From: Paracoccus sp. (in: a-proteobacteria)
GTDB taxonomy: Bacteria > Pseudomonadota > Alphaproteobacteria > Rhodobacterales > Rhodobacteraceae
Reading direction: 5' to 3'
NCBI RefSeq assembly: GCF_030538755.1
Contig: NZ_JAUNTJ010000001.1
Span: forward strand, 169,845-233,844
Length of the DNA stretch: 64,000 bases
Shown here piece after piece: positions 16,155 to 24,969 of this stretch; position 1 is the first letter of the stretch, and each line of letters starts with the position of its first letter. The notes beneath the pieces are model-generated. The model saw only the letters and a program-made list of their open reading frames with translations. It searched no databases and was not told the origin of the DNA. Made by a program: the position numbers and the translations under genes.

Positions 16155-17930
16155 CTACAGGATCAGCGCGCCGTCGGGCAATGCGCCGAGGTTTTGCAGC
16201 AGGATGGCGAAATCGGCGCGGTTGTCGCCGTTAAGATCCGCGCTTAGCCGCAGGTCGTTTCCTTCCTGCTGGGTGCGCAGTTGGCGCGATCCGCCGGTAA
16301 AGGCCGCGTCGCCGATAAAGGTCAGCCGCAGGGCCGACAGATCCAGCCGGTCCTGCGCGGCGTTGAAGTCGGTGATGACATCGGGCGCGCTGACCCTGGA
16401 ATCGGACAGCGCGCGGAACACGAACAGATCGGCCCCGGCCCCGCCCGTCAGCGTATCCGCCCCGGCCCCGCCGATCAGCGTATCATTGCCCGAACTGCCC
16501 GACAGCAGATCCCTGCCGCTGCCGCCCATCAGGCTGTCATGCCCGGTGCCGCCGTGCAGCGAGTCGTCGCCATCGCCGCCGTGCAGCGTGTCATTGCCCG
16601 CGCCGCCGTTCAGCACATCATTGCCGCTGTCGCCATGCAGCCGGTCGTTGCCATCGCCGCCGCGCAACAGATCACTGCCCGGCCCCCCGTTCAGCGTATC
16701 GTTACCCGCCGCGCCGTTCAGCGTGTCTTTGCCGGCTCCGCCATTCAGAAGATCGTTGCCGGTGCCGCCGTCCAGATGGTCGTCGTTGTTGCCGCCCCAC
16801 AGAACGTCATTGCCATTGCCGCCATACAGGCGGTCGGCGTGGTCGCCCCCGTGCAGCGTGTCGTTGCCATTACCGCCGAACAGGGTGTCGCGCCCACTTT
16901 CGCCATACAGCAGATCATTGCCCGAGCCGCCCTCGATCCGGTCCCAGCCCGAGCCGCTCCGGATGGTATCGTTCCCGCCCACCCCAAGGATGGTGTCGTT
17001 GCCCGCACCGCCCCGGATCAGGTTGGAGGCCCCGTTGGCGGTGATATGGTCATTGCCGCTGCCGGCGAAATAATTCTCGATCACGGTGTCATAGGCGATG
17101 CCCATGATGCCCTTCAGGCCCAGAATGTCGGAAAACTGGTTCTGCCCCAGCCGCACCACCTGATCCTTGGTGTCGCGCGACATGTTGATCGTATCGACCC
17201 CGCCCTGATCGTAGATGGTGAACATGATCGGCTTGCGATAATCGCCCGCCTTGATCCAGTTCGACACGGCCTTGTGAATGCCGGTCGTATTGCTGCCCCA
17301 GCCATAGGTGGTGTTGCCGGTCGCCACGCCGGTCGGCTTGCCATAGATCTGATGGATCGCGATGATGTCGGCAGGCATCGGCGTGACCGCATAGGCATAG
17401 GATGCGTTGATGGTGGGGTTATCGTCCGGCGCGAAATAGGACATGACCGACAATTGCCAACTGTCGTTCGCAAACCAGTTGTCGCGGCCATAGCGCGCCT
17501 GACCGTTGTAAAGCCCGGCGTGCCCCAGACCCAGAGCATGGCCGATTTCATGCACCCATGTCTGCATGTAATAGCTGTTCAGGCTGCTGCCGTAATGCAC
17601 CGACCACCATGAATCGACGTTGATCTCGGCCGAAACCAACCGTCCCGTCGTCGTCATCGTGGATTCGGTATAGGCGCCGCCGCCGAAATCCGTCAGCTTA
17701 ATCGAGGACGAGCCAATAAACCTGCTTGGCGTGAAGGTGATCCCCGAAACCGAGGACCATGCGTCAAGGGCCAGTTTGGCGATCGCTGTTTCCTCGTCCG
17801 AAAGGAACGCGCTGTCAACACTGACCGTTTTTGACGAATCCAGATGCCATTTGCGCGCGATCTGCCCCGTTTCCGCCCAATAGGTCGAGGTCAGATAGGT
17901 TGCAAGCTGTCGCGCGGTCAGTGTTTTCAT
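16155..17930 (-). CDS. Serralysin-type (M10B) RTX metalloprotease
   Basis: A secreted zinc protease of 591 residues. The catalytic motif HEIGHALGLGH spans residues 127-137 and the Met-turn SVMSYF lies at 162-167. From about residue 290 to 490 it has a long run of GGxGxDxLx nonapeptides (calcium-binding beta-roll), followed by the serralysin C-terminal domain (DVITDFNAAQDRLDLSAL), the usual type I secretion signal region. There is no N-terminal Sec signal, as expected. ATG at 17930 is preferred over a TTG nine bases upstream. No type I secretion genes or protease inhibitor gene lie nearby, so export must use a transporter elsewhere. It is transcribed divergently from rmlC. Confidence 0.92.
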   Translation of the reverse strand: MKTLTARQLATYLTSTYWAETGQIARKWHLDSSKTVSVDSAFLSDEETAIAKLALDAWSSVSGITFTPSRFIGSSSIKLTDFGGGAYTESTMTTTGRLVSAEINVDSWWSVHYGSSLNSYYMQTWVHEIGHALGLGHAGLYNGQARYGRDNWFANDSWQLSVMSYFAPDDNPTINASYAYAVTPMPADIIAIHQIYGKPTGVATGNTTYGWGSNTTGIHKAVSNWIKAGDYRKPIMFTIYDQGGVDTINMSRDTKDQVVRLGQNQFSDILGLKGIMGIAYDTVIENYFAGSGNDHITANGASNLIRGGAGNDTILGVGGNDTIRSGSGWDRIEGGSGNDLLYGESGRDTLFGGNGNDTLHGGDHADRLYGGNGNDVLWGGNNDDHLDGGTGNDLLNGGAGKDTLNGAAGNDTLNGGPGSDLLRGGDGNDRLHGDSGNDVLNGGAGNDTLHGGDGDDSLHGGTGHDSLMGGSGRDLLSGSSGNDTLIGGAGADTLTGGAGADLFVFRALSDSRVSAPDVITDFNAAQDRLDLSALRLTFIGDAAFTGGSRQLRTQQEGNDLRLSADLNGDNRADFAILLQNLGALPDGALIL

Positions 17931-18056
17931 ATCGTGCAAAAACCCTGTCTGTGGATGGCAAGACCATATTGCCGCCTAACACGCAGGTCATTCTGCGACA
18001 ACATTGGAAAAACAGCGCATTTGACACAAGACGGACAGACCCCGCCATGCAGAGGG

Positions 18057-18085
18057 GTGACTTGACCACAAGACGGCACTATAAG
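18057..18085 (+). promoter_or_regulatory. Putative sigma-70 promoter for rmlCBDA
   Basis: GTGACT and TATAAG are separated by 17 bp, giving 4/6 and 5/6 matches to the -35 and -10 consensus. The -10 box ends about 30 bp before the rmlC start, and AAGG precedes the ATG. Confidence 0.5.
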
Positions 18086-18115
18086 CGCGGTCGATTGTGA
18101 CGAGTAAGGTCGATA

Positions 18116-18670
18116 ATGCGTATAGAACCAACCGCTATCCCGGATGTTCTGGTCATCACCCCGGCGCGCCACGGCGACGCGCGCGGCTTTTTTTCCGAAA
18201 GCTGGAACCGCCGTGCGCTGGAACAGGCCGGGGTCAGCCTGCCGGAATTCGTGCAGGACAACCATTCGATGTCATCTGCCATCGGCACCTTGCGCGGACT
18301 GCATTATCAGGCCCCGCCCCACGCGCAGGGCAAACTGGTGCGCTGTGGCCGCGGGCGGCTGTTCGATGTGGCGGTGGATGCGCGCATCGGCAGCCCGACC
18401 TATGGGCAGTGGGTGGGCGAGGAACTGTCGTTCGAAAACGGGCGGCAGTTGTGGATTCCGGCCGGGTTCCTGCATGGCTTTGTGACCCGCGAACCGGATA
18501 CCGAGATCGTCTATAAATGCACCGATCACTATAACCGCGATGCCGACGGGGCCGTGCGGTGGGATTCGCTGGGGATCGACTGGGGCGTAGATGCGCCGGT
18601 GCTGTCGGAAAAGGATGCGGCGGCGCCCGCCTTTGCTGACTGGACATCGCCATTCGGGGGGCAGGCATGA
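18116..18670 (+). CDS. rmlC: dTDP-4-dehydrorhamnose 3,5-epimerase RmlC
   Basis: Third step of dTDP-L-rhamnose synthesis, in the cytoplasm. The 184-residue cupin has [13 protein letters not shown], the catalytic-histidine segment [34 protein letters not shown] and [12 protein letters not shown], all standard. First gene of a four-gene operon; its stop overlaps the rmlB start. Rhamnose from this set would feed surface polysaccharide or glycoprotein synthesis; the two glycosyltransferases in the window are possible users, but no link is shown. Confidence 0.95.
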   Translation: MRIEPTAIPDVLVITPARHGDARGFFSESWNRRALEQAGVSLPEFVQDNHSMSSAIGTLRGLHYQAPPHAQGKLVRCGRGRLFDVAVDARIGSPTYGQWVGEELSFENGRQLWIPAGFLHGFVTREPDTEIVYKCTDHYNRDADGAVRWDSLGIDWGVDAPVLSEKDAAAPAFADWTSPFGGQA

Positions 18671-19704
18671 AGATTCTGGTAACGGGCGGGGCAGGGTTCA
18701 TCGGCTCGGCCGTGGTGCGGCTGGCGATTGCGCGCGGGCATCAGGTCGTCAATCTCGATGTGCTGACCTATGCGGCCAATCTGGAAAACGTCGCCAGCGT
18801 GGCGGGCGATCCCGGCTATGCCTTTGAACAGGCCGATATTCGCGACCGCGCGGCGCTGGACCGGGTGTTTCAGACCCACCGCCCCGATGCGGTGATGCAC
18901 CTTGCCGCCGAAAGCCATGTGGACCGTTCCATCGACGGGCCGGGCGCGTTCATCGAAACCAATGTGACCGGCACCTATAACCTGCTGGAATCCGCCCGCG
19001 ATTACTGGACGCGCGAGGGCCGGCCCGAGGGGTTCCGCTTTCACCATATCTCGACCGATGAAGTGTTCGGATCGCTTGGCGAGACCGGCCAGTTCACCGA
19101 AACCACGCCCTATGACCCGCGCAGCCCCTATTCGGCGTCCAAGGCGGCCAGCGATCATCTGGTGCGAGCCTGGCACGAAACCTATGGCCTGCCGGTGGTG
19201 CTGACCAATTGTTCCAACAATTACGGCCCGTTCCACTTCCCGGAAAAGCTGGTGCCGGTGGTGATCCTGAACGCGCTGCATGGCCGCCCGATCCCGGTTT
19301 ACGGCGACGGCGGCAACATCCGCGACTGGCTCTATGTCGAGGATCACGCCGATGCGCTGCTGCTGGTGCTGGAAAAGGGCGAAATCGGCCGCAGCTATAA
19401 CATCGGTGGCGAGAATGAGGCCAAGAACATCGACCTTGTGGCGGTGATCTGCGCCCATATGGACGAATTGCACCCCGAAGGCGCGCCGCACAGCAAGCTG
19501 ATTACCTTTGTCAGCGACCGCCCCGGCCACGACCGCCGCTATGCCATCGACCCGACGCGGATTCGGGATGAACTGGGCTGGCGGCCCTCGGTCACCATCT
19601 CTCAGGGGCTGCGCCGCACGGTTGAATGGTATCTGGCCAACCGCGACTGGTGGGAACCGCTGCTGTCGCGCGAAGGTGTGGGCCAGCGGCTGGGCAAGGC
19701 ATGA
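18667..19704 (+). CDS. rmlB: dTDP-glucose 4,6-dehydratase RmlB
   Basis: Extended short-chain dehydrogenase of 345 residues. It has the Rossmann motif [13 protein letters not shown] at the N-terminus, [11 protein letters not shown], the [10 protein letters not shown] segment carrying the catalytic Asp-Glu pair, and [12 protein letters not shown] with the YxxxK pair. The later [11 protein letters not shown] is also typical. Length is normal. ATG overlaps the rmlC stop and the gene is followed by rmlD with another ATGA overlap. Confidence 0.96.
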   Translation: MKILVTGGAGFIGSAVVRLAIARGHQVVNLDVLTYAANLENVASVAGDPGYAFEQADIRDRAALDRVFQTHRPDAVMHLAAESHVDRSIDGPGAFIETNVTGTYNLLESARDYWTREGRPEGFRFHHISTDEVFGSLGETGQFTETTPYDPRSPYSASKAASDHLVRAWHETYGLPVVLTNCSNNYGPFHFPEKLVPVVILNALHGRPIPVYGDGGNIRDWLYVEDHADALLLVLEKGEIGRSYNIGGENEAKNIDLVAVICAHMDELHPEGAPHSKLITFVSDRPGHDRRYAIDPTRIRDELGWRPSVTISQGLRRTVEWYLANRDWWEPLLSREGVGQRLGKA

Positions 19705-20543
19705 TGCTGGTTTTCGGCAAAACCGGGCAGGTCGCCCGCGAACTGGCCCGCCGCGCGCCGGATGCGCGCTTTCTGGGCCGGGATGACGCCGATCTGACCC
19801 GCCCCGAGGCCTGCCGCGATGCGATCATGGAGCTGTCGCCCTCGGTGGTGGTGAACGCCGCCGCCTATACGGCAGTGGACAAGGCCGAAACCGACGCGGA
19901 TACCGCGATGCTGGTCAATGGCGAGGCGCCGGGCGCGATGGCGCGGGCCTGCGCCGCGCTGGGGGTGCCGTTTCTGCATGTCTCGACCGATTATGTGTTC
20001 GACGGTTCGGGCGAACGTCCGTGGCAACCCGGCGATGCCACCGGCCCCTTGGGCGTTTACGGCGCGACGAAACTGGCGGGCGAAGAAGCCGTGCGCGCCA
20101 GCCGCGCCCGCGCCGCGATCCTGCGCACAAGCTGGGTGTTTTCGGCGCATGGCGCGAATTTCGTGAAAACCATGCTGCGGCTGGGGGCGGAACGCGACCG
20201 GCTGACCATCGTGGCCGACCAGATCGGCGGGCCGACCCCGGCGGCGGCAATTGCCGATGCGTTGGTGTCGATGGCCGGGCAGATGCAGGCGGGCAAGGAC
20301 GGCGGCGTTTACCACTTCTCGGGTGCGCCGGATGTGTCATGGGCCGATTTCGCGCGCGAGATTTTCGCGCAGGCCGGGCTTTCCCCGGTGGTCGAGGATA
20401 TTCCGACCAGCGCCTATCCCACGCCCGCACGCCGTCCGGGCAATTCGCGGATGAATTGCGACAGTCTGCTGGCCGATTTTGGTGTTGCGCGCCCCGACTG
20501 GCGCGCTGGTCTGGCCAAGGTTCTGGCCGAGTTGAAAGGTTAA
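19701..20543 (+). CDS. rmlD: dTDP-4-dehydrorhamnose reductase RmlD
   Basis: Last step of dTDP-rhamnose synthesis. The 280-residue Rossmann protein has [55 protein letters not shown] and [19 protein letters not shown]. The ATG at 19701 overlaps the rmlB stop; a second ATG follows immediately and could equally serve. The frame extends upstream of this but only as overlap with rmlB. Confidence 0.95.
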   Translation: MMLVFGKTGQVARELARRAPDARFLGRDDADLTRPEACRDAIMELSPSVVVNAAAYTAVDKAETDADTAMLVNGEAPGAMARACAALGVPFLHVSTDYVFDGSGERPWQPGDATGPLGVYGATKLAGEEAVRASRARAAILRTSWVFSAHGANFVKTMLRLGAERDRLTIVADQIGGPTPAAAIADALVSMAGQMQAGKDGGVYHFSGAPDVSWADFAREIFAQAGLSPVVEDIPTSAYPTPARRPGNSRMNCDSLLADFGVARPDWRAGLAKVLAELKG

Positions 20544-20546
20544 CAC

Positions 20547-21416
20547 ATGCAGCGCAAGGGCATTATTCTGGCAGGCGGTTCGGGCACGCGGCTGTATCCG
20601 ATCACCATGGGCGTGTCGAAACAACTGCTGCCGATCTATGACAAGCCGATGATCTACTATCCGATCTCGGTGCTGATGCTGGCCGGCATCCGCGAGATCG
20701 CGATCATCACCACGCCCGAGGATCAGGCCCAGTTTCAGCGCCTGCTGGGCGATGGGTCGCAATGGGGGCTGCGCTTTGAATGGATCGTGCAACCCAGCCC
20801 CGACGGGCTGGCGCAGGCCTATCTGCTGGCGCGCGATTTTCTGAACGGCGCGCCTTCGGCTATGGTCTTGGGCGATAACATCTTTTTCGGCGTCGGTCTG
20901 GGCAAGATGCTGGCCGAGGCCAGCGCGCAGGAAGCCGGCGGCAAGGTGTTCGGCTATCATGTGGTTGACCCGGAACGCTATGGCGTGGTCGATTTCGATG
21001 CGGACGGGCGGGTGCGCTCGATCATCGAAAAGCCGCCGGTGCCGCCGTCGAACTATGCCGTGACCGGCCTGTATTTCCTCGACGGCACCGCGCCGGAACG
21101 CGCCGCACAGGTGCAACCGTCCGAAAGGGGCGAGCTGGAAATCACCACCTTGCTGGAAAGCTATCTGGCGGATGGCTCGCTGACGGTTGAACTGATGGGG
21201 CGTGGTTATGCCTGGCTGGACACCGGCACCCACGCCAGCCTGCTGGATGCGGGGAATTTCGTGCGCACGCTGGAAAACCGGCAGGGCCTGCAAACCGGCA
21301 GCCCCGACGAGATCGCGTTCCAGCAGGGCTGGATCAGCGCCGATCAGCTGCGCGACCGGGCGGCGAAATTCGCCAAGAACGATTATGGCCGCTATCTGGG
21401 CCGGTTGCTGGGTTAA
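20547..21416 (+). CDS. rmlA: Glucose-1-phosphate thymidylyltransferase RmlA
   Basis: First committed enzyme, makes dTDP-glucose. The 289-residue protein has the nucleotidyltransferase start GIILAGGSGTRLYPIT, SKQLLPIYDKPMIYYP, AMVLGDNIFFG and VEKPP-like IIEKPPVPPSNYAVTGLYF. Three bases separate it from rmlD. It ends directly at the stop of the convergent tetR-family gene, with no intergenic space for a terminator. Confidence 0.96.
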   Translation: MQRKGIILAGGSGTRLYPITMGVSKQLLPIYDKPMIYYPISVLMLAGIREIAIITTPEDQAQFQRLLGDGSQWGLRFEWIVQPSPDGLAQAYLLARDFLNGAPSAMVLGDNIFFGVGLGKMLAEASAQEAGGKVFGYHVVDPERYGVVDFDADGRVRSIIEKPPVPPSNYAVTGLYFLDGTAPERAAQVQPSERGELEITTLLESYLADGSLTVELMGRGYAWLDTGTHASLLDAGNFVRTLENRQGLQTGSPDEIAFQQGWISADQLRDRAAKFAKNDYGRYLGRLLG

Positions 21417-22028
21417 TCAGGCGCGCAGATCGGCGGTCAGGGTTCTGACCAGCGTTGCCGCCTGATCCGGCGCGGGCAGGGCGTCGGTCAGCAGCAGATA
21501 CCACAGCATCGCGATCAGCCGCTGAGCCGCCTGTCGCGGCGACAACGCCGGGTTCAGTTCGCCCCTTTGCTGCGCGCGCGCAAAGATATGGTCCAGATGC
21601 AGCCAGCTTTCCTGCCGCTGCTGTTCCAGCGCCTGCCGGACGGTGGCATCGGTCTGCGCCTCGGCGATCAACAGCCGCAGCAGCGGGGCCAGCGGTTGCT
21701 GCCCGTCGCTGCCGTTCAACTGCCGCAACATGTCGGCCAGATGTGCGGTCAGATCCTGCATCATGTCGCCGCTGTCGGGTTCGGGCAGCGCCGATTTGGC
21801 TCGCGAATACAGCGCCAACAGCAGATGCGCCCGGCTGGGCCACCACCGATAAAGCGTGGCCTTGCCTGCGCGGGCACGGCGCGCGACCGATTCCATCGTC
21901 AGGCTGGCAAAGCCCTGTTCCGCGATGATCTGCATCGCCGCATCCAGAACCGCCGCTTCGGTCGCCGGGTTGCGGCGGGCACCGATCGAGGCGCGCGCTG
22001 TGTCGGCCGGCGAGGTTTGTGCTTGCAT
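21417..22028 (-). CDS. TetR/AcrR-family transcriptional regulator
   Basis: A 203-residue repressor with an N-terminal TetR helix-turn-helix (LDAAMQIIAEQGFASLTMESVARRARAGKATLYRWWPSRA read in two parts, about residues 27-65) and a C-terminal ligand domain. The ATG at 22028 is chosen so that the perfect palindrome at 22051-22071 stays in the upstream region; the frame reaches 22091 but then the palindrome would be coding. It is divergent from a small membrane protein gene across that palindrome, so it probably represses both. Effector unknown. Confidence 0.85.
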   Translation of the reverse strand: MQAQTSPADTARASIGARRNPATEAAVLDAAMQIIAEQGFASLTMESVARRARAGKATLYRWWPSRAHLLLALYSRAKSALPEPDSGDMMQDLTAHLADMLRQLNGSDGQQPLAPLLRLLIAEAQTDATVRQALEQQRQESWLHLDHIFARAQQRGELNPALSPRQAAQRLIAMLWYLLLTDALPAPDQAATLVRTLTADLRA

Positions 22029-22050
22029 ATCGGAACGATCCGTTCTATTA

Positions 22051-22071
22051 ATCGAGACGCGACGTCTCGAT
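22051..22071. promoter_or_regulatory. Perfect palindromic operator for the TetR-family regulator
   Basis: Arms ATCGAGACG and CGTCTCGAT are exact complements around a 3-bp spacer. It lies between the regulator start (22028) and the membrane protein start (22084). A second smaller dyad, GAACG-ATC-CGTTC, lies at 22033-22045. The perfect 9-bp arms in the divergent gap are what is expected of a TetR-type operator. Confidence 0.7.
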
Positions 22072-22083
22072 AGGTGTTTTGCC

Positions 22084-22302
22084 ATGACCACGCCCGCCGC
22101 TCAACCCTCACGTATTCGCTTGGCCCTGCTGGTGTTCGCCTTTGTCTATCCGCTGGTGACGCTGGGGCTGATGGTCCTGATTGCCCTGACGCCGGGCTGG
22201 CCGCTGCCGGTGCGGACGCTGATCTTGGTGCCGCTGGTGGTCTGTGCGATGATCTGGGGGATTATCCCGCTGATCCATCGCCGGTTGCATCACCTGCTGT
22301 AA
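22084..22302 (+). CDS. Small two-helix membrane protein, divergent from the TetR regulator
   Basis: A 72-residue protein with two hydrophobic segments (about residues 11-34 and 42-62), the second ending in IPLIHRRLHHLL. No family is recognised. Its start lies 12 bp from the palindromic operator, so it is the likely regulated target of the neighbouring TetR protein. Its last 41 bp overlap the convergent glycosyltransferase gene. A role as a small membrane stress or efflux-accessory protein is possible but unsupported. Confidence 0.7.
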   Translation: MTTPAAQPSRIRLALLVFAFVYPLVTLGLMVLIALTPGWPLPVRTLILVPLVVCAMIWGIIPLIHRRLHHLL

Positions 22303-23227
22303 CGCACCGCAGTCTCCCCATCGCAGCGGCGGCATATAGCGCGGCGGTGCCTGCGGTTTCGTGGCGGTAAAGTCCCAGCCGCGCCAGCCGCGCCGCCGCC
22401 ACGGGGCCGGGCGCGTGCAGAGCGGCACCGAAATCGTGCAGCACGGCGCGGTTGCGGGCGGTCAGCAGATCGCCCGCCCCGGTCAGCGCCGCGTGATTCG
22501 CCGCCAGCCAGCCGCCGAAACTGCCGTCGAACAGCATGGCCAGCCGCTTGCGTCGGGCGGCGGCGGTGTCGTTGCGCCCCATCTCGTTCGCGCCGTGCTG
22601 ACGGTATTTCAGTACCGGCGTATCGTCTTTGAGGATCGCGCCGCCCGCGCCCGCAATCAGTTGATAGGCCCACCAGTCATGCGACACCACATGTGCCGCC
22701 CGCGCCGCCGCCGCGCCCGCTTGCAGAATTGCGGCAGCGGCGGGGTTGAAGACGCTGGTATTTCCCGCCGTGCAGGCCTGCACCAAAGCATTGCGCAATC
22801 CGAATGGCCGGGCAAAGCGCGGCGATTCGGTCAGCACGTTCAGATCTGCATCGCAGATCAGCGTGCGGGCGGAATAATGCGCCGGGCCGGGCCGGGGCGT
22901 GGTCATCGCCACGGCGCGGTGCAGCTTGTCGGGGTGCCAGTCGTCATCCTGATCGGAAAACGCCAGCCATGCGCCCGGTGCCGCCTGCGCGATCAGGTGC
23001 AGGAAATTCGCGGTCGCCCCCGCGCGCGGGCCGTCGATGATCTGCACCTGCCCCGGCGTGTGGCCGGCGGCGAAACCGGCGATCACCGCGCGCGTATCGT
23101 CGGTCGATCCGTCATCCGAACAGATCAGCCGCCAGTTCCGATGCGTCTGGGCGGCGATGCTGGCCAGTTGCCGGGGCAGGAACGCCGCCCCGTTATAGGT
23201 GGCCATCAGGATCACGATCTGCGGCAT
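22262..23227 (-). CDS. Glycosyltransferase family 2, rhamnosyltransferase-like
   Basis: A 321-residue cytoplasmic GT2 enzyme: ILMATYNGAAFLPRQLASI at the N-terminus, CSDDGSTDDTRAVI for nucleotide binding, AFSDQDDDWHPDKL as the DxD region, and SHDWWAYQL further on. The SDQDD-W-P-KL pattern is common in rhamnosyltransferases. ATG at 23227 has GAAAGGG upstream. It follows fliL by 56 bp on the same strand and lies close to rmlCBDA, so it may use dTDP-rhamnose, possibly on flagellin or surface glycans; both ideas are inference. Confidence 0.85.
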   Translation of the reverse strand: MPQIVILMATYNGAAFLPRQLASIAAQTHRNWRLICSDDGSTDDTRAVIAGFAAGHTPGQVQIIDGPRAGATANFLHLIAQAAPGAWLAFSDQDDDWHPDKLHRAVAMTTPRPGPAHYSARTLICDADLNVLTESPRFARPFGLRNALVQACTAGNTSVFNPAAAAILQAGAAAARAAHVVSHDWWAYQLIAGAGGAILKDDTPVLKYRQHGANEMGRNDTAAARRKRLAMLFDGSFGGWLAANHAALTGAGDLLTARNRAVLHDFGAALHAPGPVAAARLARLGLYRHETAGTAALYAAAAMGRLRCVTAGDATGDGSAG

Positions 23228-23283
23228 CGGCGCCCTTTCGGTTTGCGCGGGTGTGCCATTCCCGCGCCCGCGCCGCAACCGGG

Positions 23284-23796
23284 TCAGACCTCTTTGCGGG
23301 CGATGTCTTCGATCAGGACGGCGTGGACATCCGGCCCGGCCACCCGCTGCGCGGCGTTCAGCAAGGTCGAGCGCAGCGGCTCCAGCCGGGCATCGGCGGT
23401 AAAGTTGCCGTCGAACCCGCCGGTGTTGGCGTGGATCATCAGCGAGCGCAGCAGGGCGTCGCGCAGCCGCGCCTCCATATTTTCGACCTTGGGTCTGCTG
23501 GGGCCAGTCACCTCCAGCGAGACGGTCAGGATCATCATCGAATCGGTCTTGCCGTTGCGCACGATGGGCACAAAGAACTGGTTGGCAAAGCCGAACCACG
23601 CAAGTTCAACCGCTGCCCCCTCGGCGCCGTTTGCGGCGGGGGCTTCGTGCGGGGCGGCGGCGTGGTTCTGGCCCTCATCGTCCGGGGCTGCGGCGGCGGC
23701 ATCGGCCTTGGCCCCGCCGCGCAGCATGTCGCCACCAAAAGCGCCGCCGATGAACGCCACCAGCGGCAGCACCAGCATCAGAATTTTCTTGACCAT
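23284..23796 (-). CDS. fliL: Flagellar basal body-associated protein FliL
   Basis: A 170-residue inner-membrane protein with a single N-terminal helix (ILMLVLPLVAFIGGAFGG), an Ala/Asp-rich linker and a periplasmic FliL domain (WFGFANQFFVPIVRNGKTDSMM, MEARLRDALLRSLM). FliL supports stator function at the flagellar motor. It is the last flagellar gene of the minus-strand cluster, following flgH by nine bases. Confidence 0.85.
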   Translation of the reverse strand: MVKKILMLVLPLVAFIGGAFGGDMLRGGAKADAAAAAPDDEGQNHAAAPHEAPAANGAEGAAVELAWFGFANQFFVPIVRNGKTDSMMILTVSLEVTGPSRPKVENMEARLRDALLRSLMIHANTGGFDGNFTADARLEPLRSTLLNAAQRVAGPDVHAVLIEDIARKEV

Positions 23797-23805
23797 GGCT
23801 GAACC

Positions 23806-24534
23806 TCAATAGGGCAGAACGATGTCGGCCAGTTGCTGGCCATAGCGCGGCTGCTGCACATCGCTGATCTGGCCGCGCCCGCCATAGGAAATCCGCGCGC
23901 CCGCGATGCGGTCATAGGCCACCTCGTTGCGGCGGCTGATGTCTTCGGGGCGGACAAAGCCGCTGACGGTCAGTTCGCGCATCTCGAAGTTCACGCGCAC
24001 CTCTTGCGTGCCCTGAATTTGCAGCACACCGTTGGGCAGGCGGTCCAGCACCGTGGCCGCCACGCGCAGCGTGACCTTATCCCGGCGCGAGATATTGCCG
24101 GTGCCTTTGAAGGTGGACGACGAATCCATATCGACCAGATCGGCCATGGTCGCGCCTTCGGGCAGTTTGCTGTCCAGCCGCTGCGGAATGCCCGCCAGCG
24201 AGGAAATGCCAGCTTCGTCCGAGGCTTTGCGCGACCGGCCGGTGGTGTTCGACATTTCGGCGCGGTCGTCGATCTGGATCACCACCGTCAGAATGTCGCC
24301 GCGCTGCGTCGCGCGGCGATCGCCCACCAGCGAGTTCTGAGAGCTTTCCCACAGCGAGGCGGCGGCCTCGGGGCGGCCGGTGCTGGGGGTGATTTCCAGC
24401 GGCGGATTGGTCATGGCGGCGAATTCGACCGAAGCCTGCGGTTCGGTCATGGTCGGCGGTTTGCCCAGATGGTCGGTGCGCCCGCAGGCGGCCACGGCCA
24501 GCGTCAGGCAGATCAGTTTGATGGCGGTTTTCAC
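23806..24534 (-). CDS. flgH: Flagellar L-ring protein FlgH (lipoprotein)
   Basis: Forms the outer-membrane ring of the flagellar rod. A lipoprotein signal with lipobox LAVAAC is followed by the FlgH domain: SLWESSQNSLVGDRRATQRGDILTV read in parts, FKGTGNISRRDKVTLRVAATV, LPNGVLQIQGTQEVRVNFE and GFVRPEDISRRNEV. GTG at 24534 is preferred because GGAAG precedes it and it leaves a standard signal peptide (VKTAIKLICLTLAVAAC); an ATG at 24552 adds six residues and lacks a ribosome site. Confidence 0.92.
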   Translation of the reverse strand: MKTAIKLICLTLAVAACGRTDHLGKPPTMTEPQASVEFAAMTNPPLEITPSTGRPEAAASLWESSQNSLVGDRRATQRGDILTVVIQIDDRAEMSNTTGRSRKASDEAGISSLAGIPQRLDSKLPEGATMADLVDMDSSSTFKGTGNISRRDKVTLRVAATVLDRLPNGVLQIQGTQEVRVNFEMRELTVSGFVRPEDISRRNEVAYDRIAGARISYGGRGQISDVQQPRYGQQLADIVLPY

Positions 24535-24555
24535 GAGGATTCTTCCATTCATGGA

Positions 24556-24969
24556 TCAGTTGGTGACGGTCACGCTGCCGTCGGGGTTCACGCGCGCGGT
24601 CACGGTGCTGCGCGAGGCGGTGTTCATCACGCGGATCACATCGCCCGCTGCGCCTTCGGACAGGGCGCGGCCCTCGGCCTCGATGCGCAGCGCGCCGCGC
24701 TCATAGGCCAGCCGCACGATCTGGTTGCGGTCCACCAGACGCGGGGCGCGCAGGCCCGAGGCGGTGACGGGGCGGCCTTCGTAGATGGTAAAGCGGGTCT
24801 GCTGCCCGATGGCCTGCCCGGCATCGCTGATGCCGCGCGCGTCGGCGGTGCGGATCAGGTCGGATTCGGAAATCACCGTTCCGGCCGGCAGGGTGCGGGC
24901 GGCGGCCCAGCCTTCGGCCTGCGCCGGGCCGGCAGCGGCCAGCAGGGCGGCAAGGATCAGCCCCCGCAT
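24556..24969 (-). CDS. flgA: Flagellar P-ring assembly chaperone FlgA
   Basis: A 137-residue periplasmic protein with a Sec signal (MRGLILAALLAAAGPAQA) and an SAF/FlgA domain: LPAGTVISESDLIRTADARG, VTASGLRAPRLVDRNQIVRL and the C-terminal VRVMNTASR-like IRVMNTASRSTVTARV. It lacks the N-terminal extra domain of the enterobacterial protein, as is common in alphaproteobacteria. The ATG shares a base with the flgG stop. Confidence 0.9.
   Translation of the reverse strand: MRGLILAALLAAAGPAQAEGWAAARTLPAGTVISESDLIRTADARGISDAGQAIGQQTRFTIYEGRPVTASGLRAPRLVDRNQIVRLAYERGALRIEAEGRALSEGAAGDVIRVMNTASRSTVTARVNPDGSVTVTN

Noticed and set aside
16425-17015. Regular 27-bp periodicity that could look like a tandem or CRISPR-like repeat
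   Set aside because: It encodes the RTX nonapeptides of the serralysin. Units differ at third positions and there are no spacers.
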